This document shows positions 8,691 to 18,444 of a stretch of DNA of 29,070 bases, piece after piece. Location of the stretch: positions 1-29,070 of the forward strand of contig RBNI01000583.1 in NCBI GenBank assembly GCA_003990745.1, in the 5' to 3' direction. The position numbers and the translations under genes were made by a program. Below the pieces are notes generated by a model, which was given only the letters and a program-made list of their open reading frames with translations, ran no database searches and was not told where the DNA came from. How positions within the stretch are numbered: position 1 is the first letter of the stretch; each line of letters starts with the position of its first letter. The DNA comes from Jimgerdemannia flammicorona (taxonomy: Eukaryota; Mucoromycota; Endogonomycetes; Endogonales; Endogonaceae).

Positions 8691-9665
8691 TATCCCAAAA
8701 TTGAGGCCCAAAAATACATACCACCACGAAGGCTCAACACCAACCTGCGTGGCACTATTTCACCCTTGGAAAACATGAACAAACCCCACCAGCAACGCAC
8801 TTGCGTATGGTCATGCAGGAAATGGCTTTTGTCAGTATTTCTGATAGCTCTGTATGAGATTCGTTCTTAGGTTGTGGCCTTTGTGTAGGGATTTCTGTGG
8901 GCTCCGAAGGCAAGGCATATGCATCGCCACAGTGTGACCTCCTTGCACCTGTTACCTCTATGGTTGCAAAGTGGCGCACCAATCTCTTCGTAATCTAAAA
9001 ACGGTATATACGTCCAAAATTACTATACAGGCGCAGATTCAAATGTTCATATAGCACCTTCCAAAAATACAATATAAATATCACACAACGACATTTCGTG
9101 AGATGTTGCAAAACAGAATTCCACGCCCGACAATGTTATCAACTCTTCGGAAAGAGCACAAATTTTACTGAATATTTTACATTACTGTATTTCGAATACG
9201 GTGATGAGGTGCATGGGCGTTGTGGCCTGGATTATAGGTGAAGGTTCACTTGCTGTCTGTCTGTTGGCGTGAATTTTTTTTTAGCCAGTGGTTCGTTCAT
9301 TCGGTGTCGGTGGGGGACAAGACATGAAACCACAAATCTTGAGAAACAAAACAAAATAAATAAAAACTAGAACAATTATTTCCATTTGTATCGTTCGAGT
9401 CGATAAACAGCACGCTCTCGTCTTACGAGAAGCATCCACTTTACGATATTGGCGCTAGATACGTCTCGGGTTCTATTCAGCGAATCTCCATCTCTCCGAC
9501 ATATCCGTAAATGGTGTTTATTATTCATATCTAATATTGCAAAGATATCTACATACTAGGACTCCAAATATATTCAGGCTACCCAGGTAATCCGAATACC
9601 ACAGCCACGAAAGAATTATTAAATATATAATGAGGGCAATAGTCAAATGCCACGATGATTAAATG
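8691..9665. other. Interval with weak coding traces
   Basis: A minus-strand ORF at 8982-8755 (75 codons, C-terminal CMTIRKCVAGGVCSCF) and a stop-broken minus-strand patch near 9400-9510 look partly coding. Neither has a recognisable family, start context or splice model. The rest is AT-rich. Confidence 0.3.
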
Positions 9666-11113
9666 TCAGCGACAAGTGATGATTAAACCAATGATTAACC
9701 CACAATGATGGTTAACCGTCAGAGCAATAATGGTTAACGATGGATTGCAGAGTGGGGATGAGACTGCAGGACGCACAGAATGACAATGCATGGCAAAAAC
9801 GAAAATGGACTGCAGCCCCAACAAATTCCTTTTACACCCTCCTCTCTCACGACTTCTATCAATCCTACACGTAGCCATCCTTTCCGTCATGGCGTCCAGT
9901 ATGTCTGCTTCTATCCCCGTACCCAGATCTGTCGCCAATGATACAGGCAAGTACTCCTCAGCAGAATCCACATGGACATTGATACCGGTGATGGCAGCAG
10001 CACCACATTGATGATGCCGAGCGTGAGGAGCCCGCGGAACCTGAGACAGAGACAGAATAGGAAACCATCCACCCCAACCCACCGTCGATCATCTGTCCCT
10101 ACGAACGGTTCGAATAGCTTCCAGTGCTTCATGTCCGTCCCCCTTGTCTGCCTCCCAGTTGTTGGTCCACAGGACATGGTTGATGGAGTCGACGATCTGC
10201 GGCACGGCAGGGAAGAAGGATGATATAGATTAAGACAGAAGTTTCAGGAAGCAGATACGGTGGAGGGAAATAGTAATACCGAGTCCCGCACGAAGCGAAA
10301 ACGCCACATTTCACCCTAACCACACACACCACGACACGTCTACAAATCCTCAACTCCCGAGCCTCCACACAAGTCAACGAAACCCACTTCGTCCTCCCAG
10401 TACATGACAACAATGTTGTCGGTGGCAGGGACGTTGAGCCCTTCCATTAGGCCGATGACGGTGCCATCGCGGCAGTTAACTTCGTGAATTGTCTTGCGCA
10501 TGGGTGATGGAATGGCATAAGGATATGGGTAAGAATATAATAGACGTAAAGTCGTGTTCCGCCATCTCACCCAACACACAGCAAAATCAATATATGCCAC
10601 ACAATACATATCACCTTAACCTCCCATTCTTTGTCCTTCCTCCATGCTCTCCTTCTCCCCCCCTCTCTCCCTTTCCAGCTCGCCCATGAGATTCTGATTC
10701 CCACAAAATAAACTGGACACTCACGTCGCCGGCGCAACCCTTCCTCCCTCTCCCTCTCCCATCCTGTCCAACTCCTTCCCGATTCCAGCGCGTCATCATC
10801 GAACGGGAACTTGTGACGACGCGAGGTCGCCGGCGCGCCTGAGGTCGAACGTCCGTACTGGATCACGCCCGCTACGCCTCTTCCTACGTAACAGTGGCAT
10901 CCATGGGGTTGTTTTCGTCATCGCCGCGTCCTCACGCTCCTGCTGAGGCTGCTGCAGCATCGGAGAACGAGGTACGATTGTCCTCCTCTCTTCCTGGGCG
11001 TCCAAGAGATGGGCGGCCTGTGGCGCAGCGAGCGGCCGATAGGCAGTGTGGGGGCGGAAGCCTTGACTCGGCACGAAGGAGAACGGAGAGGTCAGTCTCA
11101 GGTGGATCCTCAT
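9666..11113 (-). pseudogene. Multi-exon gene of unknown family, model unresolved, possibly degraded
   Basis: Several minus-strand pieces look coding and lie in order. 11113-10870 is polar and Gln/Arg-rich. 10866-10727 (VIQYGRSTSGAPATSRRHKF...) ends at a C|GTGAGT donor. 10693-10621 is a Glu/Arg-rich coil after a TCAG acceptor. 10501-10388 (MRKTIHEVNCRDGTVIGLME...) joins in phase, through a 191-nt GT-AG intron, to 10196-10103 (IVDSINHVLWTNNWEADKGD...). A last piece from about 10055 contains ITGINVHVDSAEEYLPVSLA. The 10388/10197 junction (YWEDE|IVDSI) is the strongest. Other junctions need weak donors or a frameshift near 10870. The ATG at 10501 could instead start a shorter gene. I recognise no domain. 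Confidence 0.4.
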
Positions 11114-11206
11114 GGGTTTGGCATGTATGGGTCAAGGTGTGGAGACTATATTCACAAGGCTGGATAAACGGGTAAATTGAACAGCCAGATTTGCCATATT
11201 TCTATA

Positions 11207-11278
11207 TATTTATTAGCACAATAATTAATCGTCAAGTAATGTATAATATGACACAGCCCCAGAATCAAGACAAAAGCC
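11207..11278 (+). promoter_or_regulatory. Promoter/leader module, copy 2
   Basis: Second copy of the block described at 8131, with TAATGTATAATATGACACAG and ACAAAAGCC immediately before ATG 11279. It carries about 10 bp less between the two shared strings. Confidence 0.55.
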
Positions 11279-11434
11279 ATGTTCGCTCCACCAGTTGCCA
11301 CTATGAGAATGCATCTCCTCTTTGGTAAAATTTCCTTGGCTGACGGCTGGTTCGCAGTAATTGGCCGTGGAGTGGGTCTTGATTACATGCTTCACAAAGT
11401 AACTTTACATTGGAATCGTCATGATCAGATATAA
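11279..11434 (+). CDS. Short ORF behind the duplicated promoter module
   Basis: A 51-residue frame, MFAPPVATMRMHLLFGKISL..., starts exactly where the LRR gene starts in the other copy (ATGTTCGCTCC against ATGTCCGCCC). Similarity to the LRR protein ends within a few codons. It may be a remnant of a paralogue, or the ATG may begin an exon whose partner is lost. No domain is visible. Confidence 0.3.
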   Translation: MFAPPVATMRMHLLFGKISLADGWFAVIGRGVGLDYMLHKVTLHWNRHDQI

Positions 11435-11894
11435 AAATATAAAAATTGGAAGGGCTCCGAATATCAACCGTTATATATATCCTCTTTGTCATATATAAAA
11501 GGTTCTCGATTGAAAAAACGTTTCATGATCTTCACCAAAGTTCTTTACCGAACGATGTAAATTGTTGGCTTTGTGTCTCGAGTGTGTTATACTATTTTTC
11601 TCTTCATTGCCTAGTCTTGAAAATTTTCAATCTGATGCGCTTTTGCAAGGAAACATATCGTTTATAGTTGAATTCTATTATTCATATAGTTCAAAGCATC
11701 AATCCTTTATTAATTCTCTCAAATTTAGGGATTCATTCACTAATATTGAACTGTTACATTTGCCATCACCTCTAAACATTATCTTCAAGGAATTATTCTT
11801 GCAGTACAATTTAGAAAGATTCTAGGAAAAACACGCTTGTAGCGTACTTCCTGTCTTGTAAATCGATTATTACAAGGATCCACCTGCTGGGCCA
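11435..11894. other. AT-rich interval, 3' flank of the F-box gene
   Basis: Overlapping plus-strand ORFs here are AT-rich and repetitive in composition. I see no real gene. Confidence 0.4.
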
Positions 11895-13289
11895 TTACTT
11901 GTGCACCCACACCCAACAATTTGTTGTAACTTGATCTTGCTCAAAATCCGCGGCGGATAATGGGGCGAAGAATGTCATTATATCTTGGCCATCAGGTAGG
12001 GTGCTTGCCAGCCTCCAGAGGTCAGGACATCTGGTCAGGACGTGCGTGATAATCTCGGGCGCCAGACGACTACAGCCATACATGCGAAGATCCTCAAGGC
12101 GAGAGTGAACAATGTTTTCAGGTCCCGCCTGCCCTTGGAGCTGGGTTGTCGACGCGCACAGTTGGGCCAGTACGGCGGATTGCGCAGAGTCAGTAACGCG
12201 TCTCCCGGTGAGTTTGTTGCAATATAGGAACTCCAGTTGCATAAGGTTTGGCGCGGATGTGAGGAGGTATTCGAACAGGAAGTCGTCGGCGACGTCGCAG
12301 CAAGTCATTTCGAGGCTCTGAAGCTGGCAGTTGTAAAGAACGTTGGCGAGAGCGGCGGCGGCTGTTTCAAATCCATCGTCTCGGCGATGCCAGTCACTAA
12401 TCGTCAGACTTTCGAGGTGCGGGCATGACTTCGACACGGCAAAGAGCACTTGCTGGGTGTCGTAATTTGACGAAGCTGGGGCCTCGGCCGAGAAGAAGAG
12501 TTCAATTAGGTTGGGTAACAAAGGGAGGGCAGTGGCAAGCATGTCGGAGTGATGAACAGTAGGTGTGAGGGTAAGTGATGTGAGGTTTCGGCATGCCCTT
12601 AGGGCATTGTTGTTACTCTCAATATTTTCAAGATAATGGACGCCGTTTAAATTGAGGTGGTACAGACGTGGGGCCATCTTTCTCGCGAATTCCATTAACG
12701 ACTGTGTGATGGCGGCTTCCGTAACAAAAACATCGTAAATTATCAATGCCTTCAAACGGTTCGAACCTGCAGCCAATCTTTCAAACAACACGTCGATACG
12801 AGCGACATGCGGTGGCAGGATTGGCATTATCGGACCGTCCAAACAGTAGTGAAGGCTCCGGGAACCAAGGATACCAAAAACAAAACACCTTGCGGGTAGA
12901 GCGTCGCAAAGATTTACGATTGCCTCGCCGTGATATTTGGCATCCTCGTCGACATTGTCGTCAGCGACGACGCGATGGAGGCTGGCAAGGTAGACTATCT
13001 CTATGACGGGCACAGGTAGACTGAGCTCCACGGATTTGGCGACGAGGTTTCGGAATCTGGCGACGTCGGCGACGGTGTAGTGGTCGACCAGGATCTCGTC
13101 GAGTTTGGCGATTTTTAGGAATGCGGCTGCCCGCCATTCGGTTGAGACGAGGGAGCTGGCTAGAAGCGCCAGCAAGTGCGATGGGTCGGAAGACGGATTC
13201 GGGAGGAAGTTGAAGATGTGCTCCAACATCTCCGGTGGGAGATAAATGCTGGCGTTAGAATGGTTTGAACTAGTTTTGGTGTTGACCAT
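11895..13289 (-). CDS. F-box/LRR-like protein, intact
   Basis: Single-exon frame of 464 residues from the ATG at 13289. An upstream in-frame ATG at 13340 would add 17 residues, but MVNTKTSSNHSNASIYLPPE leads straight into the F-box and lies closer to it. F-box, about residues 15-55: LPPEMLEHIFNFLP, then LLASSLVSTEWRAAAFLKI. The rest has leucine-rich segments typical of an LRR-like solenoid, such as LKALIIYDVFVTEAAI, LYHLNLNGVHYLENI and LQSLEMTCCDVAD. F-box proteins bind Skp1 within SCF ubiquitin ligases and present targets through such repeats. The target here is unknown. No transmembrane segment or signal peptide is seen. GC content is above the flanks, as expected for a maintained gene. The C-terminus (CWVWVHK) looks complete. 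Confidence 0.85.
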   Translation of the reverse strand: MVNTKTSSNHSNASIYLPPEMLEHIFNFLPNPSSDPSHLLALLASSLVSTEWRAAAFLKIAKLDEILVDHYTVADVARFRNLVAKSVELSLPVPVIEIVYLASLHRVVADDNVDEDAKYHGEAIVNLCDALPARCFVFGILGSRSLHYCLDGPIMPILPPHVARIDVLFERLAAGSNRLKALIIYDVFVTEAAITQSLMEFARKMAPRLYHLNLNGVHYLENIESNNNALRACRNLTSLTLTPTVHHSDMLATALPLLPNLIELFFSAEAPASSNYDTQQVLFAVSKSCPHLESLTISDWHRRDDGFETAAAALANVLYNCQLQSLEMTCCDVADDFLFEYLLTSAPNLMQLEFLYCNKLTGRRVTDSAQSAVLAQLCASTTQLQGQAGPENIVHSRLEDLRMYGCSRLAPEIITHVLTRCPDLWRLASTLPDGQDIMTFFAPLSAADFEQDQVTTNCWVWVHK

Positions 13290-14834
13290 TTTGTTTATGG
13301 TTGTAGCAGTACTGAGAAAACGAGTGGAGCTGTTTCGCAATTTTGACTCCGCCGATAGATGTCATCAAAAAGTGAATGCTCAGATTTTCTCAAGTAACGT
13401 GCATTCGTGTGCGCAGATTGTTAATCATTCCAATATTGACTAACACTTTCGTTGAGCAATCAAACCTTGCAACCTTTGCATGCGAAACGCAAACAAAAGG
13501 AACAGGTTTATCCCGGAAATGTAATCAATTGTTTTCTTTGGACTGTCGATCAGTCAAGCAATATCATTTCAAGTTTCAAATACCCCAGCGCTTATGCTCG
13601 TCTTCAAGAACTTGTAATTTGGTGGTCTGATGATCAATTTGGATCTGTGGGAACTAAATTCATTAATTAAGGTCAGGTCGCAATGCTTGCTGACCATTTG
13701 TTGACTTGTGCAAAAATATATTCACACGCATTAACCCGCCTCAAGACCAACGCCACAGTTCCGAACGACCCGTTAGTGGAACAACGTATGTCAATTTAAA
13801 ACAAACCGTGCATATCTTCATGTCATCCACGTATGCAAATCCAATGAAAGCCTTCTACAAGACATCAAAACGTAGCACAATTGACATGGTCCTGGTTATA
13901 TTCAGTGTCAGGTAACCATACAAATAATTCGGATGTATTTTATTTACATCAATACTAGGTAATTCCAAGTAACTCTTAGCAATCACTAGCACGGCTAACA
14001 TTGCCATGCTCTAAAGCATGACAATGGCTCCATCAACAATGACCGTAGGAGGATCCCACGAGTTCCATTGTAATCACGGTCGATGCAAGTTCGCATACTT
14101 GACATTGGTGGACATTGTTGAGACAGTGGACGCCAGGGAGCAGACGTTGAGGCCTTTCGTTTGGGTTCGCAGGAGGCAATCACGTCCTTCTCGTAGATTC
14201 AGATGAATGTCCATTTTTTCAGATTCATGTGACATAGGGCTTGGGGAGGCGGCTCTTGGTGGAGGCTTCGATGAAGGTGGGGTATAGGGAGGTGGGGGTT
14301 GGTATGTTTGACATTATAGAGATGGATGGACGCTGCTGTGCCAGCGACAAAGTATGTTTGATGAGAAAGAAGAGCCATTGGGAGAGAATTTTTATAATAT
14401 CTCGTGACAAAAAGGAACAAGGCAAGGCAAGATGAAATAGAACAATGCGAGGCAAGATGGAAAGGAGTGATACCTTACAAAATTATAAGGAGAAACGCAA
14501 AGCAAGAAAAAAAGGAGCAATACAAGAGAACAAAGAACAATATGAGTATATTGACCATCAATCCATCGATAGCCATAAGGGACTATTAGCCATCATTACT
14601 GAATGGCACAGTATAAACCTTTGATGGTATACAAGGAGATTAATGAATAAAGAAAGGTTTTTAGAGCTGTTAAGTCTGGTTGCCACCATCTCGGATTACG
14701 GATATGTTAAATGATAGTGACACACATGACACAGGGCGCTCGTAATATACAATCTATATCCATCAGTTTTTTCAGGGGATGCCTTTTTTTCAACATTGGT
14801 TAGGCACATCTCAATGACAAGATATAAGTCTAAT
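13290..14834. other. Gene-poor interval upstream of the F-box gene
   Basis: It contains the F-box gene promoter region, without a clear TATA box, a short hairpin at 13999-14026 and a purine-rich stretch near 14405-14530 built of GCAAGG, GCAAGA and AACAA words. Several short ORFs overlap on both strands without coding character. Confidence 0.45.
13999..14026. repeat. 12-bp hairpin with 4-nt loop
   Basis: CATTGCCATGCT, loop CTAA, then AGCATGACAATG: arms complementary with one mismatch. No gene end lies close enough to give it a role. Confidence 0.55.
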
Positions 14835-15252
14835 CTAATCTACAAAGCACCAACGCACAACACATCCTGAGCCCAAAAATTGTAAGTGTGTCTAGATGTC
14901 AGACCACATAGTTAACGCGCAAGACGTGTTGAGTTCGGCGTGTTACAGAACACAGATTGTAGAACGGCCGGAGCGATGTGATTTTGAAACAGAAATGCGG
15001 TACATTTAGGTGTTTAATTAATTGGTTTGAGCATCTCTTTTGCTGGAAAGTATCGATTTCTCTCAGGCCTATACGAACACGACAGTTTGATGCTTAAATT
15101 TACCAAATAGAGGCACAGGTCGGAGTCCCTTAACAGATGACCCAAAACTCTGTTGAACGTTTCATTGGAGAGGACAGATTTTTCCTTGTAATCGTTGGGG
15201 TACATATTGGTCACTTTAAAACGCCGCATTCTCCTTATATTACGGATCTTCG

Positions 15253-15292
<40 letters not shown>

Positions 15293-15557
15293 AACAAGTG
15301 ATCAAACAAATGATCAAAGTTGGCTTTTGGTGGACACCTTGTCCTACAAAGTCAATATGTTCTATCAAGTGTGCCAAAATTTCCTATAGGTTTAGAATAC
15401 AAGGCTCCATTGAAAGTATCATGAGACGCACTTTGGCTTATGAGGTGTGTAAAATTAAAACCAAAAAGCTCATAGGACAATGAAACTCGGCGAATAAAGA
15501 TTTCGAAGAGCGTGGCCAGCAGGCTTTCGACCCATTGACAGCATGTCGTCATGCTGC
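14835..15557. repeat. Dispersed repeat, copy 2
   Basis: Same-orientation relative of 2873-3676. It lacks the 175-bp internal duplication and has a longer T-run/A-run tract. The minus-strand ORF shared by both copies here reads IFIRRVSLSYELFGFNFTHL and onward, near 15400-15520. The sequence diverges after ATGTCGTCATGCTG at about 15557. Confidence 0.75.
15254..15294. repeat. T19-A22 palindromic tract
   Basis: A 19-T run joined directly to a 22-A run, the largest of three such palindromes in the window. It can fold back on itself over about 19 bp. Confidence 0.9.
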
Positions 15558-15762
15558 AGGCGGGGCACGTGATGCCGTTGTATGACACGTATCAATCGAT
15601 CTATCGAATGCGTAGCGGTAGGACTACTCCATATTTGGCATCGCAATCTGACAGGCTGATAAATTCATGTTAGAGTTCAATCGATGAACGTCAGTAACTT
15701 GGATTCATGTGGTCGGTGCGGGAGAGGCGGTCTCAATGTAATTCACAAATTCGAATCGACCT

Positions 15763-15770
15763 TATAAAAA
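15763..15770 (+). promoter_or_regulatory. TATA box of the HAD-phosphatase relic
   Basis: TATAAAAA, 56 bp before ATG 15819. Its good preservation suggests that the gene died recently. Confidence 0.5.
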
Positions 15771-15818
15771 TCCTTCTACACATCTCATTTCTGGAGTTTC
15801 CTCACACATAGTGCGAAC

Positions 15819-16447
15819 ATGACCGTCTCCAAAACCTTCCGTACCAAATGCTTCATCTTCGATCTTGACGCCACGCCCCACTGGCGCAACTTCGCGGCAG
15901 GACACAATCTCGACACTTCCGTCATCCTCGCAACGTCACACGGCCGACGTACCATCGACATAATCCGTGAGCATGTTCCGCACATTGCCACCGAGGAGCT
16001 TGTAAATATATATGAGCAGGCCCTGGCGCCGTAGAGCGACGGCGTGGCTCTACTGCCGGGCGTCTGCGCCATTCTCAACACCTTACCTTCGGACTGCTGG
16101 GCAATATGCACGGGCGGCGGACGTTCATGGCCGAAGCGCGATTGAATTAATGCGACGTTCCGATACCACGCAGGGATATGGTTAAACTGGGGAAACCGGA
16201 TCCCGAGGGGTATACCGGGGCTGGACGGGAGCTAGTATTTCTGCCTGAGGAGTGTACTGTGGTGGAGGACGCTACGGTGGGGGTGAGGGCTGCAAAGGCA
16301 AGCGGGATGCACTCGATCGGGCTGTTGACAACACATCGGAAGGAACAAATGATGGAGGTGGAGGCGGATGTGATTGTGAGGGATTTGTCGGATGTGCAGG
16401 TGGGGATAGGGGACGATGGTTGGCTGGAAGTGACTGTACAGGAGTAG
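15819..16447 (+). pseudogene. HAD-superfamily phosphatase (DOG1/GPP-like), broken
   Basis: From ATG 15819 the product begins TFRTKCFIFDLDAT. DLDAT is HAD motif I (DxDxT) with both aspartates kept. It then runs straight into PHWRNFAAGHNLD, about ten residues shorter than I would expect after motif I in this family. LATSHGRRTIDIIREHVPHI matches the cap region of DOG1/GPP-type sugar- and glycerol-phosphate phosphatases. A TAG at 16032 interrupts before the LLPGVCAILNTLP segment. A frameshift near 16110 and a TAA near 16147 follow. The last frame, from 16178, has KLGKPDPEGY (motif III lysine region) and VVEDATVGVRAAKASGMHSI (motif IV aspartates). So all family landmarks are present but the frame is broken three times and the N-terminus has a small deletion. 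Confidence 0.75.
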
Positions 16448-16865
16448 TAGTAGATCGGGAAGAATCTTAAAGCACGAGTCTTCAAATGTCATTGAGCTGG
16501 TAGAATTCAACCTATACCAATTTCACCGGTTAACTCTTGACAACTCTCAAATGCTTATTAACGAAATCACAATAATATCCAAATATCGATTGAGATAAAA
16601 TCACCCATACGCGCCATTTCAAGTTCTAACATGTTTAATGTTAACTAAACAAACGATTATAATCTAAACTAAATTCCTCACGTTTAATGCAACATGAGTG
16701 CTCAAGATGCTACGCAAGAAAGAAAAAAAAAAAAAAAAAAAAAATTCTTGGAATATTGCCTGTTGATCTCCGATTTGGTGCGGAATTGAAGGAATCCGTT
16801 GTTGCAAATGTCTCTCATTCCTCTAGTATCGGATATTCTAACCGACCAATATAAATAGTTTGAAA
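16448..16865. other. AT-rich interval with an A22 tract
   Basis: No gene seen. A run of 22 A lies at 16723-16744. Confidence 0.5.
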
Positions 16866-17141
16866 TCATTGTTTTAGCCGCATAATATCAATAGAAATTC
16901 CTAGGATTCCCTCGGAAACGCAGATAACCGTTTTAATTGTGCAGTCGAAGAAACATTTCCACTCATAAGGGGTTTGTCTACATCCCATAATTTGCTGCTC
17001 AATTTGTACAGAATAGCCTATATATGTAATCCAATCACCCAACGGTACCAGGTGCAAGCCATCTATATTTCCCCATTTTTTGGTATTAGTCTTGACTGGC
17101 ATGGCAAAAGACAAGATCAGACGATCCAGCATGTCTTGCAA
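16866..17141 (-). CDS. Hypothetical 91-residue protein
   Basis: The frame starts at ATG 17141 (MQDMLDRLILSFAMPV...) and has no internal stop. The middle (KKWGNIDGLHLVPLGDWITY) and a segment with three cysteines (MGCRQTPYEWKCFFDC) look protein-like, but I recognise nothing. No TATA box or signal peptide is clear. It could be a chance ORF, since the local base composition is low in stops on this strand. Confidence 0.3.
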   Translation of the reverse strand: MQDMLDRLILSFAMPVKTNTKKWGNIDGLHLVPLGDWITYIGYSVQIEQQIMGCRQTPYEWKCFFDCTIKTVICVSEGILGISIDIMRLKQ

Positions 17142-17471
17142 TTTTTTTTAATCTAACCGCTTGTCCCGCGGGGGTCGGTTCTCTATTCCGTTGCCTGTCT
17201 GTTTGGTCCCTCCTCTTCGCCACAACGTAAAAGAGGATTGGAAATCATATGTGGATTTCGATGCACTTCAAGGAATGGAAGTGTGCGATTATTAATAGAG
17301 CGTTTACGTCAATGTAGGTTGTTAAATGGCAGCAACGTGACTCATAAGGTGTCAATCCTGGCCAAATAAACATTCAAACAACAATATGTATTTAGTGAAC
17401 TTACGCTAATTTTTAGTTCTGAGCAACAATTCCGCAACTGCACACGCGCTTGTTTGAATATTTTATACGTT
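17142..17471. other. Intergenic interval
   Basis: Nothing supportable. Short ORFs on the minus strand are serine/cysteine-rich shadows. Confidence 0.4.
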
Positions 17472-17580
17472 ATGCTCTGCGATAGAGAGGTGAAACAAAT
17501 GAAGTTGTTTACAATCCTTTGTGAGCTACAGAAACAGCTTGATGACGACGAATTCGAAAGCGGCCCAATTCGCAACGACG
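17472..17580 (+). CDS. Orphan first exon candidate
   Basis: ATG 17472 opens a 36-codon frame, MLCDREVKQMKLFTILCELQ, followed by KQLDDDEFESGPIRND. It ends at a reasonable G|GTTAGT donor at 17581. About 80 bp on, another CAC|GTAAGT donor lies near 17661. A possible micro-exon between them would precede an A25 tract. No downstream coding segment could be joined with confidence, so this may be the start of a lost gene. Confidence 0.3.
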
Positions 17581-17677
17581 GTTAGTATTCGGTGGCCGCT
17601 GGCGAGGCGAGGCATGAGGTTTCATAACGGCTTGATTAAGATTCAAATTTCTACTCACACGTAAGTCCAAAGACGCC

Positions 17678-17702
17678 AAAAAAAAAAAAAAAAAAAAAAA
17701 AA
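17678..17702. repeat. A25 homopolymer tract
   Basis: Twenty-five consecutive A, immediately after the orphan exon region. No flanking target duplication was seen. Confidence 0.9.
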
Positions 17703-17704
17703 CG

Positions 17705-18268
17705 TTAGTCGAAAATAATTGTCCTCGACATATCACAGGACACAGTAAAATTGCAATACCTGGAGGGGTGAATAGTACGTCCCAACGCTCTCTTTGCATT
17801 TACGTCTATAAAGCACACGCTGCATAAAGCACACGCTGCAACTGCATTTACGTCTATAAAGCACACGCTGCATAAAGCACACGCTACAACTGGAGTAAAT
17901 GTTAAAGTATAACCCTGACCGAATTGAATGATAGGTCCATAGAGATGTCCATATCGTAAAACAACCGTCTTTGTGAAAACACCATTTCTCTCAACGGACT
18001 CAACTACTGACATTACGGGAAAGGAGACGGGTTGGATACCGCGGTTTCCCGTGCAGGCGTCGGATGGATTGTGGGGTGGGGCTGGTTTGTCAAGGGGGCG
18101 AAGCTGCAAATATCTGGAGGGGCAATGGGTGCAGGAGCTTTGCATGCAGCCATTGATGTGGTACAGCCTCCTTGTCATTGATAATATATCAGCTGTTACT
18201 TTATACAACTCAAGTAGCAACCATCTGCTGCGTCCACATGACCGGAAATTCCGCTGCCATGGCTGCAC
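17705..18268 (-). pseudogene. Possible relic of a NAD-dependent epimerase (extended SDR)
   Basis: A 187-codon minus-strand frame contains KTVVLRYGHLYGP at about 17930-17970. This resembles the conserved VLRYGNxYGP segment of extended short-chain dehydrogenases. Upstream, LDKPAPPHNPSD and VMSVVESVERNGVF sit where such enzymes have a PxxPSD loop and a following helix. The N-terminal Rossmann motif and the YxxxK catalytic pair are not seen. The C-terminal part is replaced by sequence from a 48-bp tandem repeat, with no family similarity. It is at best a fragment. The plus-strand ORF over the same interval is the alternative, but shows no motif. Confidence 0.3.
17795..17890. repeat. 48-bp tandem duplication with nested subrepeat
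   Basis: Two near-identical 48-bp units (17795-17842 and 17843-17890) begin TGCATTTACGTCTATAAAGC. Each contains TAAAGCACACGCTGCA twice (the very last copy has CTACA). Unit length is a multiple of three, so it stays open in several frames. Confidence 0.9.
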
Positions 18269-18444
18269 GTTACTTACTGCCGTTCATCCAATCTTGACAG
18301 TTCTGTTTTTTTTTAGAACGGTGTCAGAAAGGAGATTGCAACCGCCTACCTTCCCCGCACAGATTCCTGTTTTCTGCGCCATTTTGGCCGCACAAATAAA
18401 ATCCGCTGACGGCAGAGCTCACTCTCTCGGTCAGCATCCCCAAG

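Noticed and set aside
17795..17890. CRISPR-like array
   Set aside because: Two contiguous tandem units without spacers, in a eukaryotic setting.
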